In this document: one piece after another, positions 24,805 to 33,765 of the stretch | Position numbering within the stretch: position 1 is the stretch's first letter | Layout of the letters: each line of letters begins with the position of its first letter | NCBI GenBank assembly: GCA_965658725.1 | Contig: CBFHUI010000003.1 | Location: 1 to 64,000, forward strand | DNA from: UBA7985 sp965658725 | Lineage (GTDB): Bacteria; Pseudomonadota; Alphaproteobacteria; UBA7985 | Direction: 5' to 3' | Length of the DNA stretch: 64,000 nt | Notes under the pieces: generated by a model | Seen by the model: only the letters and a program-made list of their open reading frames with translations | The model's database searches: none | What the model was told of the DNA's origin: nothing | Made by a program: the position numbers and the translations under genes

Positions 24805-25779
24805 ATGTCCGGTCCAATCCTCGTTGCAGACATCGGCGGCACTAACGTCCGCTTTGGTCTGGGCACCACGCCTGACAAGCCGGTCGAGCGCATCCTGAAG
24901 TACCAGATCAGCGGCTTTCCCAACCCAGAAACCGCGATCCGCAAATACTTTGACGATCTGGGGCTGAGCGCGGATGAGATCGGTACGATCAATCGCGCTT
25001 GCTTTGCCGCCGCTGGGCCGGTGGAAGACGATGTCGTTTCCCTGACCAATGGGTCGTGGGTGATCGACAAGGCCCATATCGCCGATGTCTTTTCCCTGGA
25101 TTTCAAGCTGATCAACGATTTCAGCGGACTGGCCAACGCCATCCCCTATCTCCCGGCGGACGAGTTGCTAAAGCTTGGCGGTGGGGAGCCGGTGGACGGC
25201 TCACCAAAGGCAATTTTTGGTCCCGGAACCGGGCTGGGCGTCTCAGGTGCTGTGCCGGATCGGTCAGGCGGCTGGATCGTGCTGTCGGGTGAAGGGGGGC
25301 ACGTTGCCTTTGCCCCGCGCCGCGAGATCGAAGATCGCATCCTGCAAATTCTCCGTCGTCGCATCCCCGGTGGCCGGGTCTCGGCGGAACGGCTGCTTTC
25401 CGGCTCTGGACTAGAAATGCTGTTCGAAGCGCTAGCTGAGATTGAACAGATCCCGACCCTGCCGCAATCGGCGCGTGAAATCGTCGAAACCGGCATGGCT
25501 GATGAAGCCTCCCTCCACCGGCAGACCATCTCGCTGTTCTGCGGCTTGCTGGGTAAATTTGGCGGGGATCTGGCGCTGACGTTGGGGTCGCGGGGCGGGG
25601 TCTATCTCGCTGGCGGGGTGGCGCAGGCGCTGCGGGACTTCCTGCCGCATTCGGTGTTCCGGGCGCGGTTTGAAGACAAGGGCCGGATGCAGAAGTTTAA
25701 CGCGGATATTCCGACGTATCTGCTGATTGGCGATACCCCGGCGCTTACCGGCTGCGTTGCTGCGGCCCTCTATCCTTAA
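24805..25779 (+). CDS. glk: Glucokinase
   Basis: 324-residue glucokinase of the Glk family, producing glucose-6-phosphate for zwf. The phosphate-binding motif LVADIGGTNVRFGLG is N-terminal, the catalytic Asp lies in LINDFSGLANAI, GPGTGLGVSG and SGEGGHVAFAP follow, and YLAGGVAQ forms the C-terminal hinge. It starts three bases after the edd stop, the last gene of this operon. Its presence implies that free glucose enters the cell without phosphorylation. Confidence 0.95.
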   Translation: MSGPILVADIGGTNVRFGLGTTPDKPVERILKYQISGFPNPETAIRKYFDDLGLSADEIGTINRACFAAAGPVEDDVVSLTNGSWVIDKAHIADVFSLDFKLINDFSGLANAIPYLPADELLKLGGGEPVDGSPKAIFGPGTGLGVSGAVPDRSGGWIVLSGEGGHVAFAPRREIEDRILQILRRRIPGGRVSAERLLSGSGLEMLFEALAEIEQIPTLPQSAREIVETGMADEASLHRQTISLFCGLLGKFGGDLALTLGSRGGVYLAGGVAQALRDFLPHSVFRARFEDKGRMQKFNADIPTYLLIGDTPALTGCVAAALYP

Positions 25780-25796
25780 GCGCGACGGCGCATCGC

Positions 25797-26090
25797 TTAA
25801 TCGTCGAAGCTGCCGTCGTCGTTCAACTGGCCCTCGTCGTTGAGGGTCTCCGTGAATTGTTCCAGCCGCTGACGCCAAAGCTCGTAAGCCTCGGTGATGA
25901 CCTCGTCGTCTTCATCGGTCGCGAGGACGGTTGCGACTTCTTCGTTTGTGAAGCCCATGCGAAGTTTTTCCTGCAGCACGGCCAGCGTAATCCCGGCCTT
26001 AGCGAGCGCGAGGCGCTGTTCCGGGGTCGCACGCTCCGCCATTTCGCGGAGTTCGGCGGAGGTTTTCGGCATAGCGGTATCAGCGGACAT
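25797..26090 (-). CDS. Small acidic protein of unknown function downstream of eda
   Basis: 97 residues from ATG 26090, 10 bases after the eda stop on the same strand. The sequence is helical and strongly acidic (VLATDEDDEVITEAYELWRQRLEQF, ending in DDGSFDD) with no signal peptide, membrane segment or recognised motif. Its position indicates co-transcription with eda; function unknown. It ends 17 bases from the convergent glk stop. Confidence 0.7.
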   Translation of the reverse strand: MSADTAMPKTSAELREMAERATPEQRLALAKAGITLAVLQEKLRMGFTNEEVATVLATDEDDEVITEAYELWRQRLEQFTETLNDEGQLNDDGSFDD

Positions 26091-26100
26091 GGAAGCCCTC

Positions 26101-26745
26101 TCAGGCATTGATGGCGTGAGCCGCCTTGATGGCGTCCTTCGCCAGCGCCGTCAACTCATCCCAGTCGCCTGCTTCAACCGCCCCTTTAGGCGCAATCCAC
26201 GAACCGCCAACCACATCGACGTTCGGAAGCGACAGGTAAGCGGCCATGTTGGACGGCGAAACCCCGCCTGTAGGGCAGAAGCGGATCGATTTGAACACTG
26301 AGGCAAAGTTCTTCAGATAAGCGGCACCGCCCGAGGCCTCAGCCGGGAAGAACTTGAGGTTCCGATACCCCCGCTCCATCAGCCCTTGCATCTCCGCCGG
26401 GGTTGCAGCACCGGGGAGATAAGGCATGCCCATCGCCTCGGCCGCGTCGAGCAGGCGCGGCGTATGGCCGGGGGAAACGGCAAAGCGCGCGCCTGCGTCC
26501 TTGGCCGCTTGCATTTGGTCAGGAGTGACGACAGTACCAACGCCGGGAATAGCACCTTCGACTGCGCTGACAGCCTTCAGAGCATCGAGAGCGGCGTCCG
26601 TGCGCAGGGTGATTTCTATGCAGGGCAGGCCGCCAGCGACCAGCGCTCTGGCAAGGTCTGCGGCTTTGCTGGCATCCTCAATGACGACGACGGGAATAAC
26701 TGGTGCTGCATCAATGACAAAATCAGTTTCGGTCGCCTGGCTCAT
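26101..26745 (-). CDS. eda: KDPG/KHG aldolase
   Basis: 214-residue class I aldolase splitting 2-keto-3-deoxy-6-phosphogluconate into pyruvate and glyceraldehyde-3-phosphate. The catalytic Glu and Arg are in IEITLRTDAALDALK, the Schiff-base Lys in NLKFFPAEASGG, and the phosphate loop in PTGGVSPSNMAAYL, matching Eda. It completes the Entner-Doudoroff pathway with zwf-pgl-edd-glk but is encoded on the opposite strand, so it is transcribed separately. Confidence 0.95.
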   Translation of the reverse strand: MSQATETDFVIDAAPVIPVVVIEDASKAADLARALVAGGLPCIEITLRTDAALDALKAVSAVEGAIPGVGTVVTPDQMQAAKDAGARFAVSPGHTPRLLDAAEAMGMPYLPGAATPAEMQGLMERGYRNLKFFPAEASGGAAYLKNFASVFKSIRFCPTGGVSPSNMAAYLSLPNVDVVGGSWIAPKGAVEAGDWDELTALAKDAIKAAHAINA

Positions 26746-26751
26746 CTTGGT

Positions 26752-27945
26752 TCAGCTCACTCCAAAAGGGCGCATTCCTGCGCGCATTAGTCCATGGCGA
26801 ACCGGTGTTAACCAGCCGAGGCTTTTCATAGCCCCGCGTCTGAGGTGATCGAAGCCCAAGCGGTCGTTTTGTATCGCTTGGTTCAAAAAGTGGGTCGCCG
26901 TTAAACGACTTATTACATCGCCCCGGCGCTGGGCGCTATAGCGGCTGAGTCTATCCGGCTCTGCGGCATGCGAAGGCTGATCAAACAGTGACAGTAAAGC
27001 TGCAACATCGGCCAGCGAAGCGTTCAGACCTTGTGCACCCAGAGGGGGCAAGACGTGGGCTGTCTCTCCGACCAGCGCCAGTTGCGGCCCGTCAAAGCGT
27101 GCAGCGATCTGCGTGCCGACAGGAAAGCCGCCCCGTGCGTGCACCGCGGTGAGTTCCCCCAGCACGCCGCGCAGGGCGCTTTGCAGGCTTTTGCGGAAGT
27201 CGTCATCGCTTAGCGTGCGCTTGGCTTCGGCGGTTTCAGGGCGGTGCACCCAGACAATCGCAGACCGTGGCTGACCGGCATCGCTGGGGGGCAGGGGTAC
27301 GGTGGTCAGGGGGCCTTCGCGGCGCTGAAATTCGGTGGAAATGTTGCCGTGATCGAGGCTGTGCTCGACCTGACAGACCAGTGCTGCCTGATTGGGTTGG
27401 TAGTCCTTGATGCTGATCCCTGCCGCAGCGGGGATCGGGGACTTGCGGCCCGATGCGTCGAAGACCAGCGCGCCGGTCAGCGTCTCACCGCCTTCCAGCA
27501 CGATTTCGCCCGGCCGCCAGTTCGCGACCCGCGCGCCAAAGCGCAAGCTCAGCCCCTCAGTCTCCTCTGCCGCCTCCAGCAAAGCATGGATCAAGTCGGT
27601 GTTGATGATGTTGAAGCCAAAGGGGGTTTCGGCGACTTCGTCGGCGCTGAAAGTTTCGATCACCGGCTTAGTCCAGCGATCGGCTTGATCGTCGATCAGA
27701 CGCAGCTTGTCCAACGGCGCGCTCCGGTCTGCAACCCGCGCCCATACGCCCATGGCTTCGAGGGTCTCGAGGCTCAGCGGCATGAGTGCGGTTGACCGGG
27801 CCGGCATGGGTTTGTCGGAGGTGCGTGGGTCAGGCCCCGCGTCCACCAGTTGCACTCGGTGCCCGCGCTGGGCGAGCCCGACAGCAAGAGACAGGCCAAC
27901 CGGCCCGCCGCCAACTACCAGCAATACAGAAGTATCTCTTTCCAT
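26752..27945 (-). CDS. UbiH/UbiF/COQ6-family FAD monooxygenase
   Basis: 397-residue flavoprotein hydroxylase likely acting on a ubiquinone precursor ring. The N-terminal dinucleotide motif VVGGGPVGLSLAVGLAQRGH, the central INTDLIHALLEAA region, the second FAD motif ALVGETAHVLPPLGAQGLNASLADV and the C-terminal YSAQRRGDVISR region are all typical of UbiH-type enzymes. Which ring carbon it hydroxylates cannot be read. ATG at 27945 places the motif at residue 8, as usual. It ends just before eda, so the two may be in one operon. Confidence 0.87.
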   Translation of the reverse strand: MERDTSVLLVVGGGPVGLSLAVGLAQRGHRVQLVDAGPDPRTSDKPMPARSTALMPLSLETLEAMGVWARVADRSAPLDKLRLIDDQADRWTKPVIETFSADEVAETPFGFNIINTDLIHALLEAAEETEGLSLRFGARVANWRPGEIVLEGGETLTGALVFDASGRKSPIPAAAGISIKDYQPNQAALVCQVEHSLDHGNISTEFQRREGPLTTVPLPPSDAGQPRSAIVWVHRPETAEAKRTLSDDDFRKSLQSALRGVLGELTAVHARGGFPVGTQIAARFDGPQLALVGETAHVLPPLGAQGLNASLADVAALLSLFDQPSHAAEPDRLSRYSAQRRGDVISRLTATHFLNQAIQNDRLGFDHLRRGAMKSLGWLTPVRHGLMRAGMRPFGVS

Positions 27946-28029
27946 GATTATGATGTGCGCTAGGTAGCCAATGGAAACAAGGCGCCTGCTGTCGCGGCCG
28001 CCCTGCACGCTATTTTTGAGAGGCCCCGC

Positions 28030-28464
28030 ATGTTCGCCGAGTTCTTCAATGCTTTCTTTTCAGATGAGTCGGTCAAGCTTCGCGCGTTGGATGATTTGCG
28101 CCGGAAGAGCAAGGGGAACGATTACCTTTTCGCCGATGCAGATCTGACCTCGATTTCCACCAACGGCGGTTCTGTGGTGGTTCACGGCCTTGATGATGCA
28201 GCCATCCACGCGGCTATTGAGGCCTTTGCCGTGGATCGAAAAAAGGGCGAAGCGCGGGAGATCAAGCCGCTGTCCGGCGTCTATGTCATTCGCACGCCGA
28301 CCCTGCGCTTTCCCAACGGCTTGTCCTACTGGATCAGCGATGGTGACGCGCCTGATGAGAAGCGGGTGAGCCTCTATGCCTGGTCGGTCTTTGGTCGGCG
28401 AGCTTATGGGGTGAACCGTGATTACGTGACGGCTTTGGCACGGAGTCTTACAACGGGCGCTTGA
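28030..28464 (+). CDS. Hypothetical cytoplasmic protein
   Basis: 144 residues, start MFAEFFNAFFSDESVKLRALDD, no signal peptide or membrane segment. It has a mixed alpha/beta look, with regular hydrophobic patterning in SISTNGGSVVVHGLDDAAIHAAIEAFAV, and no motif I recognise. It is divergent from the Ubi-type hydroxylase and followed by a bidirectional terminator. GC and codon usage match the neighbours, so I take it as real. Confidence 0.65.
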   Translation: MFAEFFNAFFSDESVKLRALDDLRRKSKGNDYLFADADLTSISTNGGSVVVHGLDDAAIHAAIEAFAVDRKKGEAREIKPLSGVYVIRTPTLRFPNGLSYWISDGDAPDEKRVSLYAWSVFGRRAYGVNRDYVTALARSLTTGA

Positions 28465-28479
28465 CCGGCCTCAAATACA

Positions 28480-28520
28480 AAAGCGGCGGGACCGGGTGCC
28501 CTTCCCGATGCCGCCGCTTT
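28480..28520. terminator. Bidirectional terminator
   Basis: AAAGCGGCGG (28480-28489) pairs with CCGCCGCTTT (28511-28520), between two convergent genes. Confidence 0.75.
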
Positions 28521-28550
28521 ACGTTTTTGCGCTGGCTTCTTGGTTTGCGC

Positions 28551-29198
28551 TTACTGGTACATGCCTTTCCGCGCGAGATAGAGGCGGTCATCGGGGCCGC
28601 GCACAACCACAAACCCGGCCGGTACCTGCGTCACGCCCACGCTCGCCGCATCGACGACGCGTGAGCCTTCGGGCGCTTGGCCAAAGACCAGATCGGCCCC
28701 GGTTGAGCCTGGCGCGGTTGGGTCTTCGACGTAGTAGTATTTGCCCGATGGCGCGCGGTAGAGGCGGACGCCCGGATTGACCCGGAACCGCGCCAGTTCA
28801 GCACCTACGACTTCCACCGAACCATAAGGCAGACCGTCTGGTACAGGCTGCAAGCCGACAATCTCACCCGAAGGCGTGATCGGTTCCGGTTCGACACCCA
28901 CCAGTCGCCAGCCCGAGCGGCGGTGCTGGTAGTCCAGCTGTCGCGTCTGAGAGGACGTCACGCCGTACTGCGTCTGATAAGCCGCAGAGGTCGTCGCCAG
29001 GTAAGGATCCCGGTCCACAGCGACGCGGATGATGTCGGTATAATAATTGGTGTCAGCCACGGTGCGGCCAGCGTAGGGGGAGTAAATCTTCAGGTCGGTC
29101 AGGTCTGACACCGGGTCTACCAGGTTCTGGGACACGGCAGCGCCAGTGATGCTGATACCGACGCTTGCGACGATAATCGCAAACAAGTCGTTTTTCAT
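28551..29198 (-). CDS. Exported protein of unknown function
   Basis: 215 residues with an N-terminal signal segment (LFAIIVASVGISITGAAVS). The mature part is rich in Tyr, Pro, Gly and Val and lacks Cys. A short repeated look (YRAPSGKYYYVEDP, VVRGPDDRLYLARKG) suggests beta strands. I recognise no family. It stands alone with terminators or intergenic gaps on each side. Confidence 0.65.
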   Translation of the reverse strand: MKNDLFAIIVASVGISITGAAVSQNLVDPVSDLTDLKIYSPYAGRTVADTNYYTDIIRVAVDRDPYLATTSAAYQTQYGVTSSQTRQLDYQHRRSGWRLVGVEPEPITPSGEIVGLQPVPDGLPYGSVEVVGAELARFRVNPGVRLYRAPSGKYYYVEDPTAPGSTGADLVFGQAPEGSRVVDAASVGVTQVPAGFVVVRGPDDRLYLARKGMYQ

Positions 29199-29304
29199 GA
29201 GTTCAGGTCGCCCATTCCACTTAGTTTCAGCCGAGACGAGTTATCCGTCCCTTGTGCTGTGCCAGTGGGGGGGAGCAAGGCCTATGCCATTGGATTGGCT
29301 GGGG

Positions 29305-30147
29305 TTAATCCTCTCCGGTAACCACCTCAGTGTCAGAAGATTCACGACCCCATTCGGACCAAGACCCGTCATATACCCGGCTTTGGAGCCCAATTTCGTG
29401 CAGGCCAAGGCTCAGACCTGCAGCGGTCACACCCGACCCGCAAGTCGTGATTATCGGACCGCTTGTATCAATTCGCGCAAACAGGCTTTGCAATTGGGTG
29501 GGGCTGAGAAATTCGCCATTATCCGCAATCAAAGACGAGAGCGGCACACTTGAAGCGCCCGGCATATGGCCGCTGCGCATGCCCGCGCGCGGTTCCTTGT
29601 CAGCGCCGGTAAAGCGCCCGGCAGGGCGGGCATCTGCTACGGTTTGTCCGGCGCTCAGCGCGGCCTTAACGGCGTCCTGATCGGCAAGCAGTTCCCCCCG
29701 TCGGTCAGCGCGTGGTGTGTAGAGCGCAGAGGTAGGGACTGCAGGGTTGGAAGCGGTCTCAAGCCCAGCCGCGATCCACGCTGGCAATCCGCCGTTGAGC
29801 ACCAGAACCCGTTCGTGCCCGAACAGGCGGAAGGTCCACCATACGCGCGGCGCGCTAAACATGTTCTTTTGGTCATACACCACGACCCAGTCGTCCTGCG
29901 TGATCCCCAAAGCCCCAACAGCTGCGGCAAAGATCTCCGGGCTGGGTGCCGTGTGGGGGAGGTCGGAGGGGGTGCTGATTGTGTCGATGTCGAAGAACTG
30001 CGCGCCGGGAATATGTTGCTGGGCGAACAACGCAGCCGCATCCTTGTTCTCCGTGGGCAGGTAGAACGTGCCATCGAGCAGTTTGATCGCCTCCCCGCCG
30101 CTCAAGCGACGGTTCAACTCCGTTGCAGAAATCAGCGCAGACGTCAT
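29305..30147 (-). CDS. sseA: 3-mercaptopyruvate sulfurtransferase (rhodanese-type)
   Basis: 280-residue two-domain rhodanese. The C-terminal active-site loop reads CGSGVTAAG at about Cys236; CG[S/T]GVT is the mercaptopyruvate form, whereas thiosulfate sulfurtransferases have CRKGVT. The inactive N-terminal domain carries DWVVVYDQKNMFSAPRVWW. It transfers sulfane sulfur from 3-mercaptopyruvate to thiols or cyanide. ATG at 30147 follows AAGG, seven bases after the stop of cysteine synthase, so the two form a cysteine-metabolism operon. Confidence 0.92.
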   Translation of the reverse strand: MTSALISATELNRRLSGGEAIKLLDGTFYLPTENKDAAALFAQQHIPGAQFFDIDTISTPSDLPHTAPSPEIFAAAVGALGITQDDWVVVYDQKNMFSAPRVWWTFRLFGHERVLVLNGGLPAWIAAGLETASNPAVPTSALYTPRADRRGELLADQDAVKAALSAGQTVADARPAGRFTGADKEPRAGMRSGHMPGASSVPLSSLIADNGEFLSPTQLQSLFARIDTSGPIITTCGSGVTAAGLSLGLHEIGLQSRVYDGSWSEWGRESSDTEVVTGED

Positions 30148-30154
30148 GGGGGCC

Positions 30155-31177
30155 TTAGCCTTCCATCCAGGGCGGCGTGGGCAGACCTTTGCCGCGCAGG
30201 AACTCAGGGTTGTACATTTTTGAAGCGTAGCGGCTGCCTGAGTCACAGAGTATGGTCACGATGGTTGATCCCTTGGGCATGTCCGCTGCCATCTTGACCG
30301 CGCCCGCGACGTTCAGCGCCGCTGAACCGCCCAGAAACAGGCCTTCTTCCTGCAGCAACTGATAAGCGCGTGCGAGCATCTCGTCGTCAGAAACGCGGTA
30401 GGCTAGGTCGGGGCTGAAGTCCTCGAGGTTTGCTGTCACGCGACCCTGACCAATGCCTTCGGTGATCGAGCCGCCTTCGGATTTAAACTCGCCTTCGGTG
30501 TAGTAGGCAAAGAGCGCAGCGCCATAGGGGTCCGCCAGGCCGATTTTCACCGCAGGATTTGCGCCGCGTAGCGACCGCGCGACGCCGCCGAGTGTGCCAC
30601 CCGAACCGACAGCACAGATAAAGGCGTCAACCTTGCCGTCGAGGTCGCGCAGGATTTCCGGTCCGGTGGTCTGTTCGTGCGCATCGCGGTTTGCGGTGTT
30701 GTCGAACTGGTTGGCCCAGATCGCCATTCCGGGGTTTTGCGCCGCGCGTTCTTCGGCAAGACGAGCAGAATACTTCACGTAATTGTTCGGATCGCGATAG
30801 GGGACAGCCGGGACGAGGATCAACTCTGCCCCCAACTGGCGAAGGGCGTCTTTCTTTTCTTGGCTCTGAGTCTCGGGCATCACGATGGTCGCCTTGTACC
30901 CGCTCGCCGCGGCAACGTGAGCGATACCGATACCGGTATTGCCGGCTGTGCCTTCCACGATGGTCGCGCCGGGTTTCAGCGCGCCAGAGGCTTCCGCCGC
31001 CAGCACGATCCCCAGCGCTGCACGGTCCTTGACCGAGCCACCGGGGTTCATGAACTCCGCCTTACCCAAAATCGTACAGCCGGTTTCCTCCGACGCTTTG
31101 CGCAGGTGGATCAGCGGCGTGTTGCCGATCGCTTCCACAAATCCTGAACGCACGGGCATCTTGAAGTCACTGGCCAT
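30155..31177 (-). CDS. cysK: Cysteine synthase-like PLP enzyme
   Basis: 340-residue fold-type II PLP enzyme making cysteine from O-acetylserine and sulfide. The PLP Lys is in NPGGSVKDRAA at about residue 50, the substrate loop is EGTAGNTGIG, and the phosphate loop is AVGSGGTLGGVARSL. Asn and Ser content of these loops fits cysteine synthase A rather than cystathionine beta-synthase, and there is no CBS domain. It has some 20-30 residues more than E. coli CysK. It is co-transcribed with the sulfurtransferase gene. Confidence 0.88.
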   Translation of the reverse strand: MASDFKMPVRSGFVEAIGNTPLIHLRKASEETGCTILGKAEFMNPGGSVKDRAALGIVLAAEASGALKPGATIVEGTAGNTGIGIAHVAAASGYKATIVMPETQSQEKKDALRQLGAELILVPAVPYRDPNNYVKYSARLAEERAAQNPGMAIWANQFDNTANRDAHEQTTGPEILRDLDGKVDAFICAVGSGGTLGGVARSLRGANPAVKIGLADPYGAALFAYYTEGEFKSEGGSITEGIGQGRVTANLEDFSPDLAYRVSDDEMLARAYQLLQEEGLFLGGSAALNVAGAVKMAADMPKGSTIVTILCDSGSRYASKMYNPEFLRGKGLPTPPWMEG

Positions 31178-31579
31178 TGTCGCCTCTCGCTTTGCCTGAA
31201 AAATTTCATGTTTCGGAACCAAAGATATGCGGGTCTGGGGCTAAGGGTGCAAGGGATCAGCCACGTCTGCGACCCAAGGCAGCCACCCGCAAAATTGGAA
31301 TGAAACAGCAGGATGACCGACTCCAAAGCCCTCGCACTGCCGTCAACCGACACGGCTTTTGACCTATGAGAGCAATCACGCGCTCGTGTCCTCAGCCTCG
31401 AAAAAGGCGAAAGCGTCGCAAAAACAGCACGTTAAAGAATGAATTCGCGTAAATGTGTATATCTCTGGCCCAGATGTTGGTAGTGCCAGTTGAGATATTC
31501 GCAGAATTTCATATTGAGACGGGGCCGACGCTTCCCACTTTTCGAGAAATTTCACAGTCGGCTGTCCGAAAGGGACCCT
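31178..31579. other. Intergenic region between divergent cysK and L,D-transpeptidase genes
   Basis: About 400 bases without a supported gene. It must hold promoters for both divergent genes, but I found only weak matches to -35/-10 elements (for example TTGAGA near 31490 with TATTGA 16 bases on). No strong hairpin, repeat or riboswitch-like conserved element stands out. Confidence 0.4.
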
Positions 31580-33148
31580 ATGAGTACAGCAATGATCCGC
31601 AAACCGTCGATCATCAGCCTCGCCGTCGCCGGCTTGATTGGACTGATTTTTACGGGTTGCGTCATTACCGAGGAAGTCGCCTATCAGGGCTCGACCGAAT
31701 CCATCCCCGCTGACAAGGCACAGGCCGAGACTGTCCTGATTGCTAACATCGAAGAAGCGCCAGGATCCTCGGAGATTGCCTCCAACATCGTCATCCCGGA
31801 CACCAGCGGCACCTATGCCTTGCCGCGCTCGGGTGCAGACAGCATCCGGCCCTATCTCAGCGGTCAATCACCGCTACCAGCGCGCACGCAGGGCGTTTCG
31901 CCGGGACAATTGCACCGCATCTATAAAGAGAACGATTTCAACCCGATCTGGTTCAGCCAGCGCGGCTGGCTTCCTGCGGCGCAAGTGCTGATCAAGACAT
32001 TTCAGGGCGCGCGGATCGACGGTCTGGTGCCGAACGACTACTTGCCTGCGGACCGGGGCCTGCCCGGCGGTGCGCTGAACGGCACGCAGATTTCCCAGAT
32101 CGACCTCGAACTGACAGCGGGCCTGCTGCGCTACATCCGCGACGTGAAGGAGGGCCGCTACAACACCGCGAGCCGCATTGATAGTGCTGGTGAGATGATG
32201 AAGGGGCTGCAAGCCGCTGACTTCGCGGGATGGCTGAGCAGTCTGCCTCCACAAACGCGGTTCTACACCGCCATGAAACAGGCGGCAGGCCGGGATTTGG
32301 CTTACCTCTCACCCGCCGAATTTGCGACGTATCGTGTGAATATGGAGCGCTTGCGCTGGGGTGAGCCGAATTTGCCTGCTTCAGGCCGCTGGGTGCTGCT
32401 TAACGTTGGCGCGGCTGAGCTGATGGCCATGGAAGACAGCAACGTTGCCTTTGGCGTGAACGTCGTGGTTGGTCGCAACACGCGCCGCACGCCGCTGCGC
32501 AACGACCGGATCACGGGCCTGAAATTCAGCCCCGACTGGACCGCGCCCTATTCCATCGTGGAGAAAGACCTCGTGCCGCTGGCGCTGGAAAAGGGGCCGG
32601 ACTTCCTCAATCAAATGGGCCTGTCGATTTACTCCGGCAATCGAAAGGTCAGCCCCTTTGAGCTGAACTTCAGCTCCATCAACGTCCGCAATTACACGTG
32701 GAAGCAAGAATCCGGGCCGCAGAACGTGCTGGGCGGCGTACGCTTCAACCTGGAGAACTCGTCCTCAATCTACATGCACGATAGCCCTGATGACTCGCTG
32801 TTTGAGCTGCCGGAGCGGGCCAAGTCCTCGGGCTGTATTCGTGTCGGCGCGGCTGAGCACTTTGCCCACTGGCTGCTCGCTGGCGACAAGCCGGGCGAGT
32901 TCAGCTTTCAGGACATTGTTGGCCGCATGACATCCGGCAACATCACCCACGTCAGCCTGAACCGCGATGTTCCGGTCTACACCATCTATTACAACGCCTG
33001 GCCCAGCCACGATGGCGAGCTGGTGATCATGCCGGACATTTACGAGCAGAACGCGGCGCTACGAGCGCGGATGGGCTACCCATCGGGCTCAGCATCGCTG
33101 GCAACGAGCCGCTTGGGTGGTGTTACGAACATCGGTGATATATTCTAG
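31580..33148 (+). CDS. L,D-transpeptidase (YcbB/LdtD-like) lipoprotein
   Basis: 522-residue cell-wall enzyme that forms 3-3 peptide cross-links or attaches proteins to peptidoglycan. The YkuD active site is clear: His in IYMHDSPDD and Cys at about 419 in AKSSGCIRVGAAEHFAHWLL. Upstream lies a scaffold domain (LHRIYKENDFNPIWFSQRGW and LRYIRDVKEGRY) typical of the large YcbB class. The N-terminus has a hydrophobic segment ending in FTGC, a probable though not ideal lipobox. Start ATG at 31580 has AAAGGGA just upstream. A long Ser/Gly-rich tail follows the domain. Confidence 0.9.
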   Translation: MSTAMIRKPSIISLAVAGLIGLIFTGCVITEEVAYQGSTESIPADKAQAETVLIANIEEAPGSSEIASNIVIPDTSGTYALPRSGADSIRPYLSGQSPLPARTQGVSPGQLHRIYKENDFNPIWFSQRGWLPAAQVLIKTFQGARIDGLVPNDYLPADRGLPGGALNGTQISQIDLELTAGLLRYIRDVKEGRYNTASRIDSAGEMMKGLQAADFAGWLSSLPPQTRFYTAMKQAAGRDLAYLSPAEFATYRVNMERLRWGEPNLPASGRWVLLNVGAAELMAMEDSNVAFGVNVVVGRNTRRTPLRNDRITGLKFSPDWTAPYSIVEKDLVPLALEKGPDFLNQMGLSIYSGNRKVSPFELNFSSINVRNYTWKQESGPQNVLGGVRFNLENSSSIYMHDSPDDSLFELPERAKSSGCIRVGAAEHFAHWLLAGDKPGEFSFQDIVGRMTSGNITHVSLNRDVPVYTIYYNAWPSHDGELVIMPDIYEQNAALRARMGYPSGSASLATSRLGGVTNIGDIF

Positions 33149-33182
33149 ATTAAGACAAAAATTATGTGATTTTGTTCGAAAG

Positions 33183-33211
33183 TTGACAGTCTTGATAACT
33201 TTGTGGATAAA
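33183..33211 (+). promoter_or_regulatory. Candidate sigma-70 promoter
   Basis: TTGACA (33183-33188), a perfect -35, and GATAAA (33206-33211) with 17-base spacing, in the AT-rich gap after the L,D-transpeptidase. It would start transcription about 200 bases ahead of the small lipoprotein gene at 33420. Confidence 0.5.
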
Positions 33212-33419
33212 GTGTTCTAAATTGAGCGTCTTTTTTGTAACGCGGATTCGTAAAATCGCATGAAAATGGCCTATTTTGCTGGACTCCAAAGGGCGTAAAC
33301 CGGCAAATCGGCGGTGAAGTGCCGCTTGAGCGACGTCGGCGCGCGGTGTTCCCTCGGATCACTGTCTTGTCGCAATCGGCTCCTATGGTGCCGTCGTCCG
33401 AAATTCGGGAGATAAAGAA

Positions 33420-33653
33420 ATGAAGCGTTTCGCTTTTGCAGCTGTTGCTGCGCTTACGCTGGGTGCGTGCGTTCCCTCTGAAGAAGTCGTTCTGACGAGC
33501 GGCGGGATCGGTGTGGGTTCCACAGGCACCGTCATCACCACCGGAACCACCCACGGGCAGGTTCTGACCGGCGCAACTACCGTTGTGTCCAGCTCGCTGT
33601 CTTCGTGTCAGGAAATTGCCTACTCGAAAACTGGCGAGTACTGCGCAGACTAA
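33420..33653 (+). CDS. Small lipoprotein of unknown function
   Basis: 77 residues with lipoprotein signal MKRFAFAAVAALTLGAC; the mature chain is only about 61 residues, Thr/Gly/Ser-rich and low in charge (SGGIGVGSTGTVITTGTTHG), ending with a Cys pair (SSCQEIAYSKTGEYCAD) that could form one disulfide. A GGGAGAT ribosome binding site precedes it. The layout resembles small outer-membrane lipoproteins. Own promoter and terminator suggest strong independent expression. Confidence 0.75.
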   Translation: MKRFAFAAVAALTLGACVPSEEVVLTSGGIGVGSTGTVITTGTTHGQVLTGATTVVSSSLSSCQEIAYSKTGEYCAD

Positions 33654-33709
33654 GCGCGCTGGTACCGGGTTAGGCAAGGCGTTCGCGCCTGTCCCCCACG
33701 CAGAATGAG

Positions 33710-33745
33710 AAAAAGCCGCTCTCCGGTTGGGGAGCGGCTTTTTTT
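33710..33745 (+). terminator. Strong terminator after the small lipoprotein
   Basis: AAAAAGCCGCTC (33710-33721) pairs with GAGCGGCTTTTT (33732-33743), followed by more T. Its A-run lets it also serve the convergent MttB-family gene. Confidence 0.9.
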
Positions 33746-33765
33746 ATGCACTGAAGCTTGCGCGC

